Assembly: GCA_050875145.1 (NCBI GenBank)
Contig: JBNMLH010000001.1
Span: forward strand, 1-64,000
Length of the DNA stretch: 64,000 bases
Reading direction: 5' to 3'
Origin: CAG-411 sp050875145
Lineage (GTDB): Bacteria; Bacillota; Clostridia; Lachnospirales; Lachnospiraceae
This document shows positions 26,959 through 39,800 of the stretch, one piece after another. Below the pieces are notes generated by a model that saw nothing but the letters and a program-made list of their open reading frames with translations, ran no database searches and was not told where the DNA came from. Position 1 is the stretch's first letter. The number at the start of each line of letters is the position of its first letter. A program made the position numbers and the translations under genes.

Positions 26959-29103
26959 TTACGGCTCTGCCATCAATGAATCCAACGGTACATTTAATTC
27001 TTCTGTTCCCGGAAGCACAAAACGACCATCCTGAATCAAGGTAGTTTTTTCTCCCATTTTTGTATATACGCTAATCTCCTGCAATTCATCATAAGGAATT
27101 GTAATATCTGTATGACAATTAAAATATGCCTTGGTAATATCCGTTTTCCGAAGCAGTGAACAGCTATTATCCTTTGCAATAATCTCTTTTCCATCCGGAT
27201 TATAGAGTCTATTTTCCTCACTCATACTATAACAAGTATCTCCTACTGCAAAATGAGGCCCTGTTTTTTCTGCAATCAGTATTGGCAACTTATCTGAAAT
27301 ATTATATTTTTTTCCCATCACATATGCCATTGTATTGGTTCCAATTGCAAATTCTCCGATTGGAAGTGTCTCATGCTGATACAATATATTTTCTTTTATA
27401 ATTGCCGCATTCTGCTCTGCAATTTCCGAGGTATCCGCCTGCCCATCCTTCGAAAAATTCTTGCAGGTATATCGTTTTATTTTTCCATCCTCAAATGCTA
27501 ATTCCAAGTCTTCATATCGCATTCCATTTAAATAAACTTCTGAAACATGCAACAGACCATAGGTTCCTTCCAATTTAGGGGAGGTAAATACTTCACCTAC
27601 TGGAATATTAACATCTGCCAGACAGTTTTCAAACAAGGTTTCCTTTTCTGGATTGTTAAGATGCGTAAGTTGTACAGTTATATCTGTTTTGTTTTTTCCT
27701 TTTCCGATTACTTTAACATAATCCCCTTTGTCCAATACATCAATCATTGTCTGTTGTATTTTTTTGTATTGCTCCATATCCAACGTATTTACTTTTACCG
27801 TTTCTGCAAAAATTTCTTCAAATTGTTCCCCGATTTCCGGTATTGGATAGGCTATAATTGTAAAACTGTACTGGTCGCTTGGAATAAATTCATTTACAAG
27901 TAAACCAGAATCTCGCTGATATTCCACAGATACTTTTTGCTGTTTTTCCGATAATTTGGGTGCACTTTCTTTATTGACAGGCTCAAACTTTTTCTCTCCA
28001 AAGGTTTCTATTACCGCTGGTCCTGCATATACACTAGCAAGTTTCTCCATCTGCTCATAAGCAAGTCGAAGATTTACAAGTTTTCGCTCTGCTAAAGGTC
28101 TATCCAGATAAATTGCTTGATCAAAACGATGGTCATAGTCGTACTGTCGATTGACACTGGTTCCATAAAAACCATTTTTGTTTATCTTTTTATGAATACT
28201 ACTTACCCCAGTACGGTAAAACGTTGGTTCTAAGCCCATTTCACGAAATTGTAATACAGCTTCTCTCACAATTCGTTCAAATCCAATCTGATAACGAATA
28301 TTTACCGTTTTCTTTTTCTTTAAATCAATTCTTGCTGCTTCAAATCCCTTGCGAAATCCTTCTGTATAAGTACGTGCCATTTTCTGTATTTTATCAGGAG
28401 AAAGTGAATTCAAATACTGTGCCAATTTTATTTCATTGTCACTGATATATTCTCCATATAAGTACAAATATCTTAAATCCGTCAAATCCTGTTTCATAAT
28501 AATATCTGTTGCAAAGGAAAATTCTGGATCCAGCATTTCCCTTACACGAGTAGGAATCGTCACATCACAATAATCACTGACATAGTAATAAATTGCCTGT
28601 TTCATTTCCTTGCAGGTATTTTCATCTGTATCCTCCAACAAATTAAAAATCTGAATAAACAATTCCAGAACAATCGTAATATCAAATAACCGTTGCTCAA
28701 ACGCGTAGGCTACACAGCCCCGTAATTCTGTATATAAAAAGCATAACAAAGGACCATAATTTTCTCCCAGTTTTTCATTTGCATATACAGGATTGGCGTA
28801 ACTATTTTCATAGCAGGTACAGTTTTCCTGATTTGAACGTTTTTTCGGAAATAAATCTTCATACAAATCAAAATTTATTTGTTTCCATTCATCTAAACCA
28901 ACATCCTGCCATTCTCCTGCTTCCATCATGGTTATAATATCCCGCACCTGCATCAAAAACTCTGCCGTCTTTTTAAAATACATTCTAAATTGTGCTGGTA
29001 TTGTATCTTGCTCATACAAAATTCCCTCAATTCGCTCCATTGCCAATTCATAACGTTCTTGCACCTGGCTATTCTTTTCTTTTACTATATCCATATAAGA
29101 CAT
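26959..29103 (-). CDS. M29-type aminopeptidase with long N-terminal extension
   Basis: 714 residues. The C-terminal 300 or so residues follow the M29 (aminopeptidase T/AmpS) pattern. Likely metal ligands are Glu in VGEVFTSPK (about residue 504), Glu in GEFAIGTN (about 583), His in GPHFAVGD (about 615), the nearby Tyr in DTCY and the His-Asp of HTD (about 661). Classic M29 enzymes are about 410 residues, so roughly 300 extra N-terminal residues, helical and without a recognised domain, are unusual. The protein should be a cytosolic metal-dependent aminopeptidase. It lies 17 bases downstream of a thioesterase gene; RBS GGAGGTGA is strong. Confidence 0.78.
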   Translation of the reverse strand: MSYMDIVKEKNSQVQERYELAMERIEGILYEQDTIPAQFRMYFKKTAEFLMQVRDIITMMEAGEWQDVGLDEWKQINFDLYEDLFPKKRSNQENCTCYENSYANPVYANEKLGENYGPLLCFLYTELRGCVAYAFEQRLFDITIVLELFIQIFNLLEDTDENTCKEMKQAIYYYVSDYCDVTIPTRVREMLDPEFSFATDIIMKQDLTDLRYLYLYGEYISDNEIKLAQYLNSLSPDKIQKMARTYTEGFRKGFEAARIDLKKKKTVNIRYQIGFERIVREAVLQFREMGLEPTFYRTGVSSIHKKINKNGFYGTSVNRQYDYDHRFDQAIYLDRPLAERKLVNLRLAYEQMEKLASVYAGPAVIETFGEKKFEPVNKESAPKLSEKQQKVSVEYQRDSGLLVNEFIPSDQYSFTIIAYPIPEIGEQFEEIFAETVKVNTLDMEQYKKIQQTMIDVLDKGDYVKVIGKGKNKTDITVQLTHLNNPEKETLFENCLADVNIPVGEVFTSPKLEGTYGLLHVSEVYLNGMRYEDLELAFEDGKIKRYTCKNFSKDGQADTSEIAEQNAAIIKENILYQHETLPIGEFAIGTNTMAYVMGKKYNISDKLPILIAEKTGPHFAVGDTCYSMSEENRLYNPDGKEIIAKDNSCSLLRKTDITKAYFNCHTDITIPYDELQEISVYTKMGEKTTLIQDGRFVLPGTEELNVPLDSLMAEP

Positions 29104-29120
29104 GGATTCACCTCCTACCT

Positions 29121-29573
29121 TTATTGTTCTTTTTTTCTTCTATCTAATGCTTCTCTATCCTGCTCCGCTGCACTTTTAAATTTTTCGTAAATCTGCGGAT
29201 ATTCTTTCCGCAATCGTATTGGAGACAAGTTTTTATCTACAAAACAGTGTTTGCTGGTAGCTGTCGCATGAAGTTCTCCTGTTTCTTTGTTTCGTATTTC
29301 ATAACACATAGAAAATTTTACTGGCGAAAAGCTATCAATCCATTGCTGTATCACAATCGTATCTCCATAAACAATTGATTTTTTATATTCTACAGACACC
29401 CCTAATACAGGAATTAAAATTCCCTGTTCTTCCACATATCGATAGGGTAAACCGAATTGTTCCATATAATAAAGTCTTGCTTCTTCTAAATAACGAACAT
29501 AGTTTGAATGATGTATAATTGCCATCTGATCTGTTTCATAATAATTCGTTTTTCTTTCATATGGTTCTATCAC
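29121..29573 (-). CDS. Acyl-CoA thioesterase, YbgC/FadM family (hotdog fold)
   Basis: 150 residues. YYETDQMAIIHHSNYVRYLEEAR is the 4-hydroxybenzoyl-CoA thioesterase signature (Asp plus HHSNY), and VEYKKSIVYGDTI follows. These enzymes hydrolyse short or aromatic acyl-CoAs, or acyl-ACP in FadM/YbgC relatives; the substrate here is unknown. The start is GTG with AAAGGAG about 10 bases upstream. It sits between dut and the M29 peptidase. Confidence 0.88.
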   Translation of the reverse strand: MIEPYERKTNYYETDQMAIIHHSNYVRYLEEARLYYMEQFGLPYRYVEEQGILIPVLGVSVEYKKSIVYGDTIVIQQWIDSFSPVKFSMCYEIRNKETGELHATATSKHCFVDKNLSPIRLRKEYPQIYEKFKSAAEQDREALDRRKKEQ

Positions 29574-29610
29574 GTTCCCACATCTCCTTTATTCAACCAC
29601 TACTTAGCCA

Positions 29611-30057
29611 TTAACATCTTCCTGTAGAACCAAATCCAGCTTCTCCACGAGCTGTATCATTTAGTTCCTCCACAGTAGTATACTGTGCTGTCAAATATGG
29701 TGTTAATATCAATTGTGCCACACGTTCTTTTGGTTCAATGGTAGCAGCTTCTTTGCTATGGTTATGCAATGGAACCATGATTTCTCCTCTATAATCAGCA
29801 TCAATCACGCCTACCTTGTTGGCAGGTGCCAATCCTTTCTTTGTAGCAAGTCCACTTCTGGCATAGACAAGTCCTGCATATCCTACTGGAATTTCCATGG
29901 CAATCCCTGTTTTTACAAGATAGGTTTCTCCAGGATTTATCGTTACCGCCTCTTCTAAGCACGCGTATAAGTCTGCACCTGCTGCATAATCACTTCCATA
30001 GGTTGGAACAATCGCCTCCTCATGTAATTTTTTTACATTTACAATCTGTTTTTCCAT
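29611..30057 (-). CDS. dut: dUTP diphosphatase
   Basis: 148 residues with the five trimeric dUTPase motifs in order: AAGADLYACL, GLVYARSGLATKKGL, NKVGVIDADYRGEI, PKERVAQLIL and the flexible C-terminal GFGSTGR. It removes dUTP and supplies dUMP for thymidylate synthesis. It is near nrdG, so deoxynucleotide supply genes are grouped here. RBS AAGGAGA is good. Confidence 0.97.
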   Translation of the reverse strand: MEKQIVNVKKLHEEAIVPTYGSDYAAGADLYACLEEAVTINPGETYLVKTGIAMEIPVGYAGLVYARSGLATKKGLAPANKVGVIDADYRGEIMVPLHNHSKEAATIEPKERVAQLILTPYLTAQYTTVEELNDTARGEAGFGSTGRC

Positions 30058-30145
30058 ATTTTGTTATCTCCTTTTCTTGGCTCATTTAAAATACGCCATC
30101 TCTTACTTTTATCTGTATAAATTTCAAATATAAACAAGCTGCTTT

Positions 30146-30682
30146 TTATAATGTATCTTTTGTTAAATCATACTCTATAATTCTATTTTCCTTCAAAGAC
30201 TCCTGTACAAGAATCGTACGTTGATTGGCAGAACCTTTAAATCGCAGTCCCAAGTCCTTTTGTTCCTCAATATATTCTCCATCTACCAATACATCAATGT
30301 AACTCATAAATTCCTTTGTATGTGGACATTCTTCCCACATCTTTTGTAAAATATCTTCATCAAACAAATATCCGGTAAAACACCAAATTGTTTTTTCAGG
30401 AAACCATTCTTTTATCTTTCGCAACAAGGGCAATAAACCCTCCTGATTTTCCGGTTCCAATGGGTCTCCTCCAAGAAGCGTAATTCCCTTAATATAATCC
30501 GGCTTTAAATATCCTAATATTTCCTCCTCTGTGTGAACAGTAAAAGGACTTCCATAATTAAAATTCCAAGTTTCCGGATTAAAACAATTTTTACATCTGT
30601 GGGTGCATCCGCTCACAAACAAAGAAACTCGAACTCCTGGTCCATTTGCCACATCTACGCGCTTAATCTCTGCATAATTCAT
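30146..30682 (-). CDS. nrdG: Anaerobic ribonucleotide reductase activating protein
   Basis: 178 residues, a radical SAM enzyme that makes the glycyl radical on NrdD. The cluster motif is SGCTHRCKNCFN (CxxxCxxC), followed by the glycine-rich LLGGDPLEPENQ. ATG 30682 is chosen: GGAGG precedes it and it matches family N-termini; an upstream ATG adds 21 unrelated residues. Its partner nrdD lies at 46067-48196, separated by 15 kb of surface genes, although the two are usually adjacent in Clostridia. Confidence 0.96.
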   Translation of the reverse strand: MNYAEIKRVDVANGPGVRVSLFVSGCTHRCKNCFNPETWNFNYGSPFTVHTEEEILGYLKPDYIKGITLLGGDPLEPENQEGLLPLLRKIKEWFPEKTIWCFTGYLFDEDILQKMWEECPHTKEFMSYIDVLVDGEYIEEQKDLGLRFKGSANQRTILVQESLKENRIIEYDLTKDTL

Positions 30683-30848
30683 AGCTACCTGCCTCCATAT
30701 TATTTCGCACCCTTTTCGCTCTGTCTGCACAAAGCAAACATACAATAAAAGATACCACTATATACGTTTTTCGTATTTTCTATGAACAAGTTTAACACAC
30801 CACATTTTACTTATCAACTCGAAAGCCAAAAGAGGCTCGTGTCAAGTT

Positions 30849-30879
30849 AGAAAGGCTGCCTAACAAAGACAGCCTTTCT
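30849..30879 (-). terminator. Terminator-like hairpin after the giant surface protein gene
   Basis: Perfect 10-base arms AGAAAGGCTG and CAGCCTTTCT with an 11-base loop, 3 bases after the stop codon. The following minus-strand sequence has only a short T stretch, so termination may be partial and could let some transcripts reach nrdG. Confidence 0.6.
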
Positions 30880-30881
30880 CT

Positions 30882-33800
30882 CTAACCCTTTTTCTTTTTT
30901 CCAGATCTCTTTTTTATTCCAGCATATATCAAATATGTAAGAGAACAACACATCATTGCTATGTAACGCTCCACCGGACTGAAGTCTTTCGTCCTAGGAC
31001 TTTCTACCTCATCTCCATTCTTTTTCTTTTCCTGATCCTTCGTTTTATTTTCGGATATTATACACTTTTTAAATCGTTTATCCTGTTCTTTCTTTTTTAC
31101 ATTATCCTGTGTTTCTGGTATACGTGATGGTTGTATTTTAGGCGTTTTAGCAGGTGCAACGGTTTCTTGCACTGGTGTTGGGGTAACATTCACCTCTGGC
31201 GTCTCAAAGGTTGCCTGCGGTGAACTGGTAGGTGCCGCTGAGCTTTCTGGTGGATTGCTCTCACTAATCGAAGGAGTTACCTCTATATCTGGAACCATTG
31301 TTTCTTTGGGTTGTTCTGTTAGCTTTGGTAAGAACGGAGTAGCTGTTGCCAACTCTGGTTTCTTTGTTGCTGCTGGCAAGATTGGAGTAGCTGTTGCTAC
31401 TTCTGGTTGTTCTATAGGAGAAATATTAATTTGTTCTTCCTCCCATACACCTTCTAGGACAATGCTGTCCACAACAGTATACACACTTCCTTCCAACAAA
31501 GTTGCCCCTTGTTCTCCTTTTATTTTCCAACCTTTGATCCTATGCTGCTGCCAGATAAAGTTTTTCTGATTTTTGGATATCAAGGTAATAGCGGTTCCTG
31601 ATGCCACCACATAATCCTCTGGTTCACTTTGTATCTTAGCATTTTCTTCTCCCTTTTCATAACGAACAGAAAAGAAATCCAACTGTTTCTTATTCATCTG
31701 ATTTGCATTCACCTCCACAACACCACCTTGATAAATGCCACTAACACCACCTACGACTACTGTATACAAACCTACTGGAACTTGTCCTTTATAGATATCT
31801 GTTGGATTTCCATTCTCATCCATCTGTTCTTCCATAACAAAAGAAGCTCCATTCTTTTTCAGCGAAATGGCTGCACCGGTTAATGCACATCTATCCTTTT
31901 GAATTTGCAGAGTCACTTCTTCTGTTTTTGTCTCTAAATTTACTTTTGCAACACTGCTTTTTGCCAATATATCATTTGTTATCTGTTCTTCTTGTAATGC
32001 TAATTCGTCTATTGTCATAATCGCATTGGCATTTACATTTAGTAAACTGGAGTTCTTCACACAAACAGCATAGATGCCACTATCCTTTGGTTTTATTACC
32101 AATTCCTCAATTGACCGATTTTCCCTAAGCAACCTTACCCTTCTTTCCATGTTAAGAACGGTGATTTGATTAAATGTTACACTATTTGCAGATGCCTGAT
32201 CCACTGTAATAGCAAAGGATTGATTCGCATCTACGGAAGACAATTGGTTTTCCTCTACGACCTTTGGTTCATAGCCATCCACTCCTTGAACAGACAAGCC
32301 TTTCATATTCACTTTTACTTCTTCTTCATATCCATTCCAAATATGTAAAAAGATTTTATGGATTGCTACTTCCTGTTCCTTGTCTGCAAAAATAGTTAGT
32401 TGTTCTACTGGTTGTTTTTCACTATTTTCCCATTGATAACAAGAAACCGTAAATGTCGTATCTGTTTGCCTTCCATCTAATACTAGACTAAACCGATAAC
32501 TTCCCATGGTTTCTTTGCTGACTGGAATCGTAATTTTGTACTGTATCTGATTGTTCAAACTACGTGGTTTTCCAATCACTAAATCAGGGATATACACCTC
32601 ATCCTCTTTCTTGGTTTTCTCATTTACCACACGTTTCTCTGCAAGAAATAATTGTGGCTCTATTTCATTTTTGTTCTCTGTTCCATCTGTATAAATGCTA
32701 AAAGTAACCGTTCTTCCAATTTCCGCCAGAATATCTTGGCTTTGGTCTGCAATTTTCACCTTCTTTCGCAACCATAAGATACTTTTCTCTTTTTCGTTTC
32801 TTGCCACATAATATTCCTCTTTTTTATCTGACATTACTTCAAACTTCGTTGCTATTTCGTCAGACAATTCTCCGCTATTTGACTTTAAAATGATTCTATT
32901 ATTTTTCCAGTCTGCCACTTGCAAATAAACGGTTTGTGTTAAATTAGTAGTTGCTAATTGCAATATTTTGTTTTCTGCTAAGTAAACTTGCTCTCCATTC
33001 CACTCAGGTTCTGTCAAAAGCTCCATATCGCCATCTTGATAAATGGCAATTTGCTCTTTTGTACCATCGGATTGTTTTTGCTCATTTCCCAAAAAGTATC
33101 CACCCTCTACTTTCAGGCTTCCCTTATTCCAAATAGCTGCACCGACACAAGTCTCATTATTTGAAGATTGCTCTACCACACAATTATTAAGCATCTGCGT
33201 GCCTTTCTTCACCGTAAGTTCTGCACTTTCCTCTACTTTTATCATTGGTGCATTTGCGTCTATACCATCAAACACCTTTCCTTCCCCATTTACTTGCACT
33301 TTGCGACCATTCAATGTAATATATTCCAGCGTTAGCGTTCCTCCTGTCACACAAATGAGTTCTTCTTTATTGCTGGATGTGTCTCCACTTCCATCGGCAA
33401 TATATCTTACCAGACTCACTTTTCCGCTTGAAAGATTAATGACTGTTCCATTTTCCTGATAATAAGACTCGCTAATCGTAATATCACTGTCCATTGTTAT
33501 CGGATTCATAATGTAAATGACACTGTCACCATTTTTCGTAGCCGCAATCTGGTATGCTTTTTTCAAGGTCGCTACGGCACGCTGTGGAGCATCTCCTGTG
33601 TTATTATCAGAACCTCCTTCACTCGTTGTATTCAAATAAATAGCCTGCTTTTCCTTTAATAGAATATCATATTCATTACTCTCGGATACTTGCATTTGAT
33701 AATTGGCAATATTACTTCCAGCTAAGGTGTACTGCTCCAATTCCTGTGTTGCCCTATTGTTTTCTGTTATCTTATCATAAGAAATCAGCACTCGATCTAA

Positions 33801-36800
33801 CGCTGGGCTTTCCACATATAACACAGTTGTATTAACAAATTCTCCCTCCTTTGCTACTTCAATCTTTCCACCACTTCCAATCAGTTCTATTCCACCTTCC
33901 AGTGCAACCTTTCCTTCTACTCTACATATCGAAGAAGCACAAATGGCTTTTTCACATGGATTCTCCATTATTTTGCTACTGCCTGCAAAGGTCAGAAAAC
34001 CATTTTTCCCTATCTGAATAACAGGTTTCTGTGTATTTACTGCCTCCTGCAACTGTTGATTTTGCATCTTATCCCACTCGACTTTACTATGTCCACTTAT
34101 TGTCAAACTATCTAGTGTAACATTTCCTTCTATCTGCAAAACCGTATTCTGGTTCGAAGGTGTGTCCGCATCTAACATTTCGTTTTTTCCATACCGTTTC
34201 AATACGATTCTTCCAGTATTTACAACTGTCATGCGATTCTTTGTTTCACCATAACCATAAGGAGAATAATATCCTTTGGTCAAAGATATCGTACCAACCA
34301 CATAAACCTGATATTCTTCTGCAGTCTCTCCCTGCTCATGTACCCAGTCATAAACCTGTTCTAAGGTACGGAATGCAGTCTTTGGAGACATTCCTGTACA
34401 TTGTCCATCTTCCTTTACGCTTCGGGTTCCATCTACATACAAACTACTTTTTCCTGCAACTACCAGTTCTGCCGTCTGCGTTCCATCTTTGTTTTGCTCT
34501 TTCTTTAACACCAAAGAAATGCTATCATCCACCAAACTATATTTTGTATTAATTGTATTGGCCTCCTTTAAAGAAACATTTTCCGGGTCCAAATAGGAAA
34601 CACAAGAAACACCAGGCTGCACATCTTCTGGTATTGCCAATACTAATTTTCCTTTAAATGAAGTATCCACACAAAGAGAAGAAAGTTCCATTGTTCCATC
34701 TTCTTTTTCATATGAATTAAGCTTGATTGGACCTTGGATAATTGCAGTTCCCTTAATATGTACCGTACCTCCATTTTGGATTAAGGAATAATCATATCCT
34801 CGGTAATTTTCTTCTCCCTTATTTCCAATTACCGCACCATTTCCTAACACCAACTTTGCTCCCTTTTCTACTTCAATTAAAGACGCATTGGTATTACAAA
34901 TCTGGTCCGTAAATTTGTTACCATCCAATGCCATATTTTCAATTGTCAGGTTATCTCCTGCAGACACACGAACTAACGGTCCATCTGTAAATGCATAGTC
35001 GCTATAATCTACATCTGCAATTTGATTTCCCACATAGCGATACATCACCTGTCCATCTGCAAGTGACCAATTTTCTCCTGCCTGTTTTCCTCCTTCAATG
35101 GTTCCACATACATAAATCGTAGCAGGCTTGTCTCCAATTGCATCCTTTAATTGTTTCCAGGAAGTGTAAGGATTTCTAGGGGTTGCTCCTAAAGTATCAC
35201 TCGTTACCACAGCTTTTCCTGTTGTACCAATAAAATACACACGACTTAATACTAAGTTTCCTTCCATTGGTTCTAAAGCAAATCCATTGTTATCTATCCT
35301 AAAGGCTTTTTGATACAATCCCACATCTTTCACTTCATTACTCTTTTTAATAACCGACACTCCTGTAGCAAACGTACTTGTTCCCAGTTTTTCTAACAAT
35401 ATATGATAGGTTGCATCCGAAAAATTGTTATATTGATTAAGGGTAAAGGAAATTTTATCATTTTTTAAATAGATTCTATCCTCTATCTTCATATCACATG
35501 CATTTAATGAAAGCGCCCCTTGTTGACAATACACACCATATTCGCTATTATTTTCAATTAGACCTCCGTTTAAAATTAGCTTTGGAGCAGTCAACCTTGA
35601 ATCATTGACATTCGTGATGCGTGAGCAGATACCATATCCCTGATTTTCACTTATCACACTACCCTCGGAAAGTTGTAAACAAGCACCGTCCTCAACATAA
35701 CTTCCATTCCCATTATTTTTCATACACTGAGAATTTTTCATTACAAATGTCTTGTCTTTTCCAGTTACCATAATATTTGCTGCATTTGGATTGTCTGGAT
35801 TACTAACATTAGCATTACATTGCGAAGCTTCCATGACAAGATTTCCACTGCTATAGATTCCACCACTATACGCCCTTACATTACTTTGTACAAAATTCTC
35901 ATCACTTGTACTATTTTTCATAGTAACGGAACCACCTTTATTACAAATTCCTCCACCACAGGCATACGTGGTATTATTTCCATTTTCACGAATGACACGA
36001 TTCTTATCAATGTGACAATTTAGTAAAGACAAAGAAGCAGAACTACTAATCCCACCTCCATAGCAAGGTTGATTCGCTACTGTTCCATCTGTAAGACAAA
36101 CCAGATTCTCTGTTATATTACAGGTGTCAAATTTACAACTTCCAGCAACACTTACACCGCCTCCCGCATACAAGGCTTTATTCTTGATAATATTTGTGTT
36201 TTCAACAGTTACCGATCCACTTATAGAAATTCCTCCACCATATTTGGCCGTATTTTCCGTAACCTCACAATCCTTTATTTCTATATTGGATGTTGCAACC
36301 TGCAATGCACCTCCACTGCCTTTTGCTATATTTTTATGAAATCTGCAATTGTCTATCGTCGTATCATCATTGATTATTACAGCGCCTCCATTTCCGCTGG
36401 TTGCCGTATTTTCTATAAATACTGAATTTTCAATCGACATTTTTCCATTTTGATTTTCGCTATATCGTGCAATGGCACCTGCACTCGGCGCACAATTCTT
36501 TTGAAAGCTTGAATTTTTAATCTCAATCGTACCATTCCAATTATTCTGATATTTATAAATAGCCCCTCCTGCTACCGCAGATTTATTTTGCAAAAACTGA
36601 CAGGAAGCCACACTAAGAGAACCATTCCTTACATGAACTGCACCTCCTCCTACATCACAGGAATTCTGTTTCAGTATACAATTGGTCATCTGCACTTTTC
36701 CCCATATTTCTATAGCGCCTCCAACAGGTCCACCTTTCGCATAATTATTGGATAACATTACATAATCTAAGATCAGAGTATTACCATTTGATGCATAAGT

Positions 36801-39800
36801 CTTAATTGCTCCACCTCCAAAATTATAACTATTTCCATTATAATTTCCTTCTACCAAATTATCTTCAAAAAGAATAGTAGGTTGTCCTTCTTCATCCAAA
36901 GTGCCTAAAATAGAACATTTGCCTAAATTATATAGGGCCCCTCCTCCAGTATTAGACTTCTTTTCCTGCAATAAAACACTATTCTTTTGAAAAATCACCT
37001 TACTTGTTGGTTCCTTTGCTTCAATCGTACAGGTGCCTGTATTATAGATACCACCACCTCCTGAACCTCCAGCTCCAAGACGATGGTTATCATATATGAC
37101 AAAAGTTTCATTCGCCATCGGTGTGATTGTTAAAGTACCAGTATTACTAATACCACCACATTGGCACCCTGACACTTCTCCGCTTTGCATTGCTATAATT
37201 CCTCTATTATCAATACCTATTTTTTCGCATTGTGTTACTTGGCAATTGCTTATGGTTATTTTTCCTGCTCGATTTCCACTTATATTTTGTATTCCGTAAG
37301 ACGTACACCTTTTAATCTTTAAATCTTTCAAATACAAAGTTGCAGCAGCGTTATAAACTCCTCCTTCCCCACAATCTGTTATCTCAATTGCGGCACCTGT
37401 TACAACGCCTCCATCATTATAGATGCCCTTTTTGTTGCATTCCCTTATTTTTGCATTTGTTGCATTTACAGTCCCATTACTATAAATCCCTGCACTTTGA
37501 CATTCCTTTATTTCTCCGTCTAAAATATTACAGGTTCCACCACTTTTCACATAAATCCCATATTGACCAGCATTTTTAATAAGAGAATCCTTGTCCATAG
37601 TAAGAACAGCTCCCCACTGAATATAAACACATCCAGAAACATTTGCTTCATTTCCATTTATCACTATATTGGATAACGTCAGTTGAGCCGATTTTCCAGA
37701 CAAACAAATAGTTCTGGTTCCTGTACATTCTTCCGCAATTCTTATTTCAGGATTCCACGAAATTCCATGTTCCTCAAAATTCCATTCTTCCTTTCCACCT
37801 ATTAAAATCTGACCACAAATTACAATATTTCCTTTTCCTAATTTCTTTAATTTCTCACATGCCTCTGAGAAACTTTTTGCAATCATGCGTCCACTATTTT
37901 CTGCTTCTGTTTTTTCTTCCTCTGTCCATGTTGTCTTTAAATATACATTATAGCTATTTGTTATAATGGTATCTTCAGAAACAACTAAGTTTGGCCTTGC
38001 AGCTTCATCCGTTTTATCCTGATAATCTTTCTCTATTATCTTACTAAATCCACGTCCTGCTGCTGATGGACTATCATAACATATGATTGCCTTTCCTTCT
38101 AATAGTGGAGTATAGCCAATGACATAGCTTCTCTCTAAAGCTGCTTCTCCTGTAATGCGCATAGGGTGGTTTTCATTTGCAAGATAAATAACATCCCCAA
38201 TCCATGCATCTTTGTCACACACCAGTTCCCCCTCTACATAAATATCTCGACTTGTCTTTTTTCTTTTTCCTTCTTCTATAGTAACAGCATCCTCTCCATT
38301 CTCTTTAATCGTTCCACCAGAAATTGTAATCCGACTGTTTTCATCCACATACAAAGCTGCTCCATTTTGTGTTGCCTGATTTCCTGTAATTTCACTATCC
38401 AAAGTTAAACTGGCATCTTCTACATAAATAGCACCACCTTTTTTTGCTGCGTTATTCTTATAACTGCCCTGCATATGAGCAGCTTCCCCTTGCACATTTG
38501 CAATCGCAACTGCACCACCTGCTTTTGTCGCCTGATTTTCCTCAAAGACTGCTCCCTCTTCTATTGCAAGCTTGCCATCTGCACAATAAATTGCTCCTCC
38601 ATTTTCTTTTGACGTATTATTTTTTATCTGTGCTTTTCCAACTGTTAAATTACCGCCATCTTGGAAAATGGCCCCTCCATTTGTATTACTTGCATTATCT
38701 CTTAAAATAACTCCCCCAGATAAAGTTACCGTTCCTGCATGAAGCTCTAGTATCGGTCCGCTTCTTTGCTGCGTAATACCTGCAATCTTTTGCCCCCGTC
38801 CATTTATATCTATATTTTTTATGGTTAGATTACTATCCGATTCCTGACAGACCAAAAATGGACCAGTTACATTTTTATGCGCAACCAACGTAACACTACC
38901 AGTACCTGTATAATCATAAGCTACCGTTCCCGTTACCTCTACACTTTCCATTAGATAAATGTATACCTTCTCATTCTGTGGTATCTGCGACAATGCAAAT
39001 TCCAAATTTCTCCATGCACAGTCAGGAGTTTGTCCATCGTTTCCATCCTGTCCATTTATTGGATCTACATAATACGTCATTGGATTATAAAGACAAATTG
39101 CATTTTTTTCTTCTGAATAGGCATAGTGATATCCTGCTGCCTGTACGTCAAATTTTTCCGCCTCTGTCTGCGTATGCACATTATCGATTAATACACTCTC
39201 TACACTAAATTTACTATCCTTTGTTTTCATCTTATAAAAATGCGTAATAGAATCTCCAGACATCGTAATTGTTGTTGCTGTCTCTATCCAACCAGTGATT
39301 GCTACATTTGCTCCATTGATTTCCACATTTCCAGCAGTAATCTGTAATCCGTTTTCTGCAGCAATAGTTCCACTTTCTACTTTTACAGTTCCATTGCTAG
39401 AAATCATTGCAAAGGCGGTATCTTGACCTTGGCTTTGTTTTATCTCTGCATTTGCCCAATTTAAGCTTCCATTATTACTGACCAAATTACCTACACCCGA
39501 AAAAGTACCACCACTTACATGCATTGTTCCTTGATTAATAAGCAAAGTATTCTTTGTATTTTTTTCAAATTTTCCTCCTGATACATCCATACTTCCACTC
39601 TTGTTTTCCACATAATGGACAGTTCCGTCTTTCAATTTTACTTCTCCAGCCTCATTGCTAATGCGATTATATTCCCCAGATTCTATTGTCAGCCTTCCTT
39701 TTTTATTATCTACCAATCCTATAGATCCGCTTTTTATAACACAGGTACCCTGATTTTTCAATGTGCTTATACATATATTAGCGGCAGTAGCAATCGTCAA

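Noticed and set aside
30755..30770. Possible NrdR box (CCACTATATACGTTTT) upstream of nrdG
   Set aside because: It matches the consensus at only about 11 of 16 positions and has no partner site at 31 bases, unlike the pair at nrdD.
31310..31410. Tandem DNA repeat in the Pro/Thr linker of the giant protein
   Set aside because: There are only two imperfect copies (AGTAGCTGTTGCC/T...TCTGG) encoding ATATPxLP, ordinary low-complexity linker DNA.
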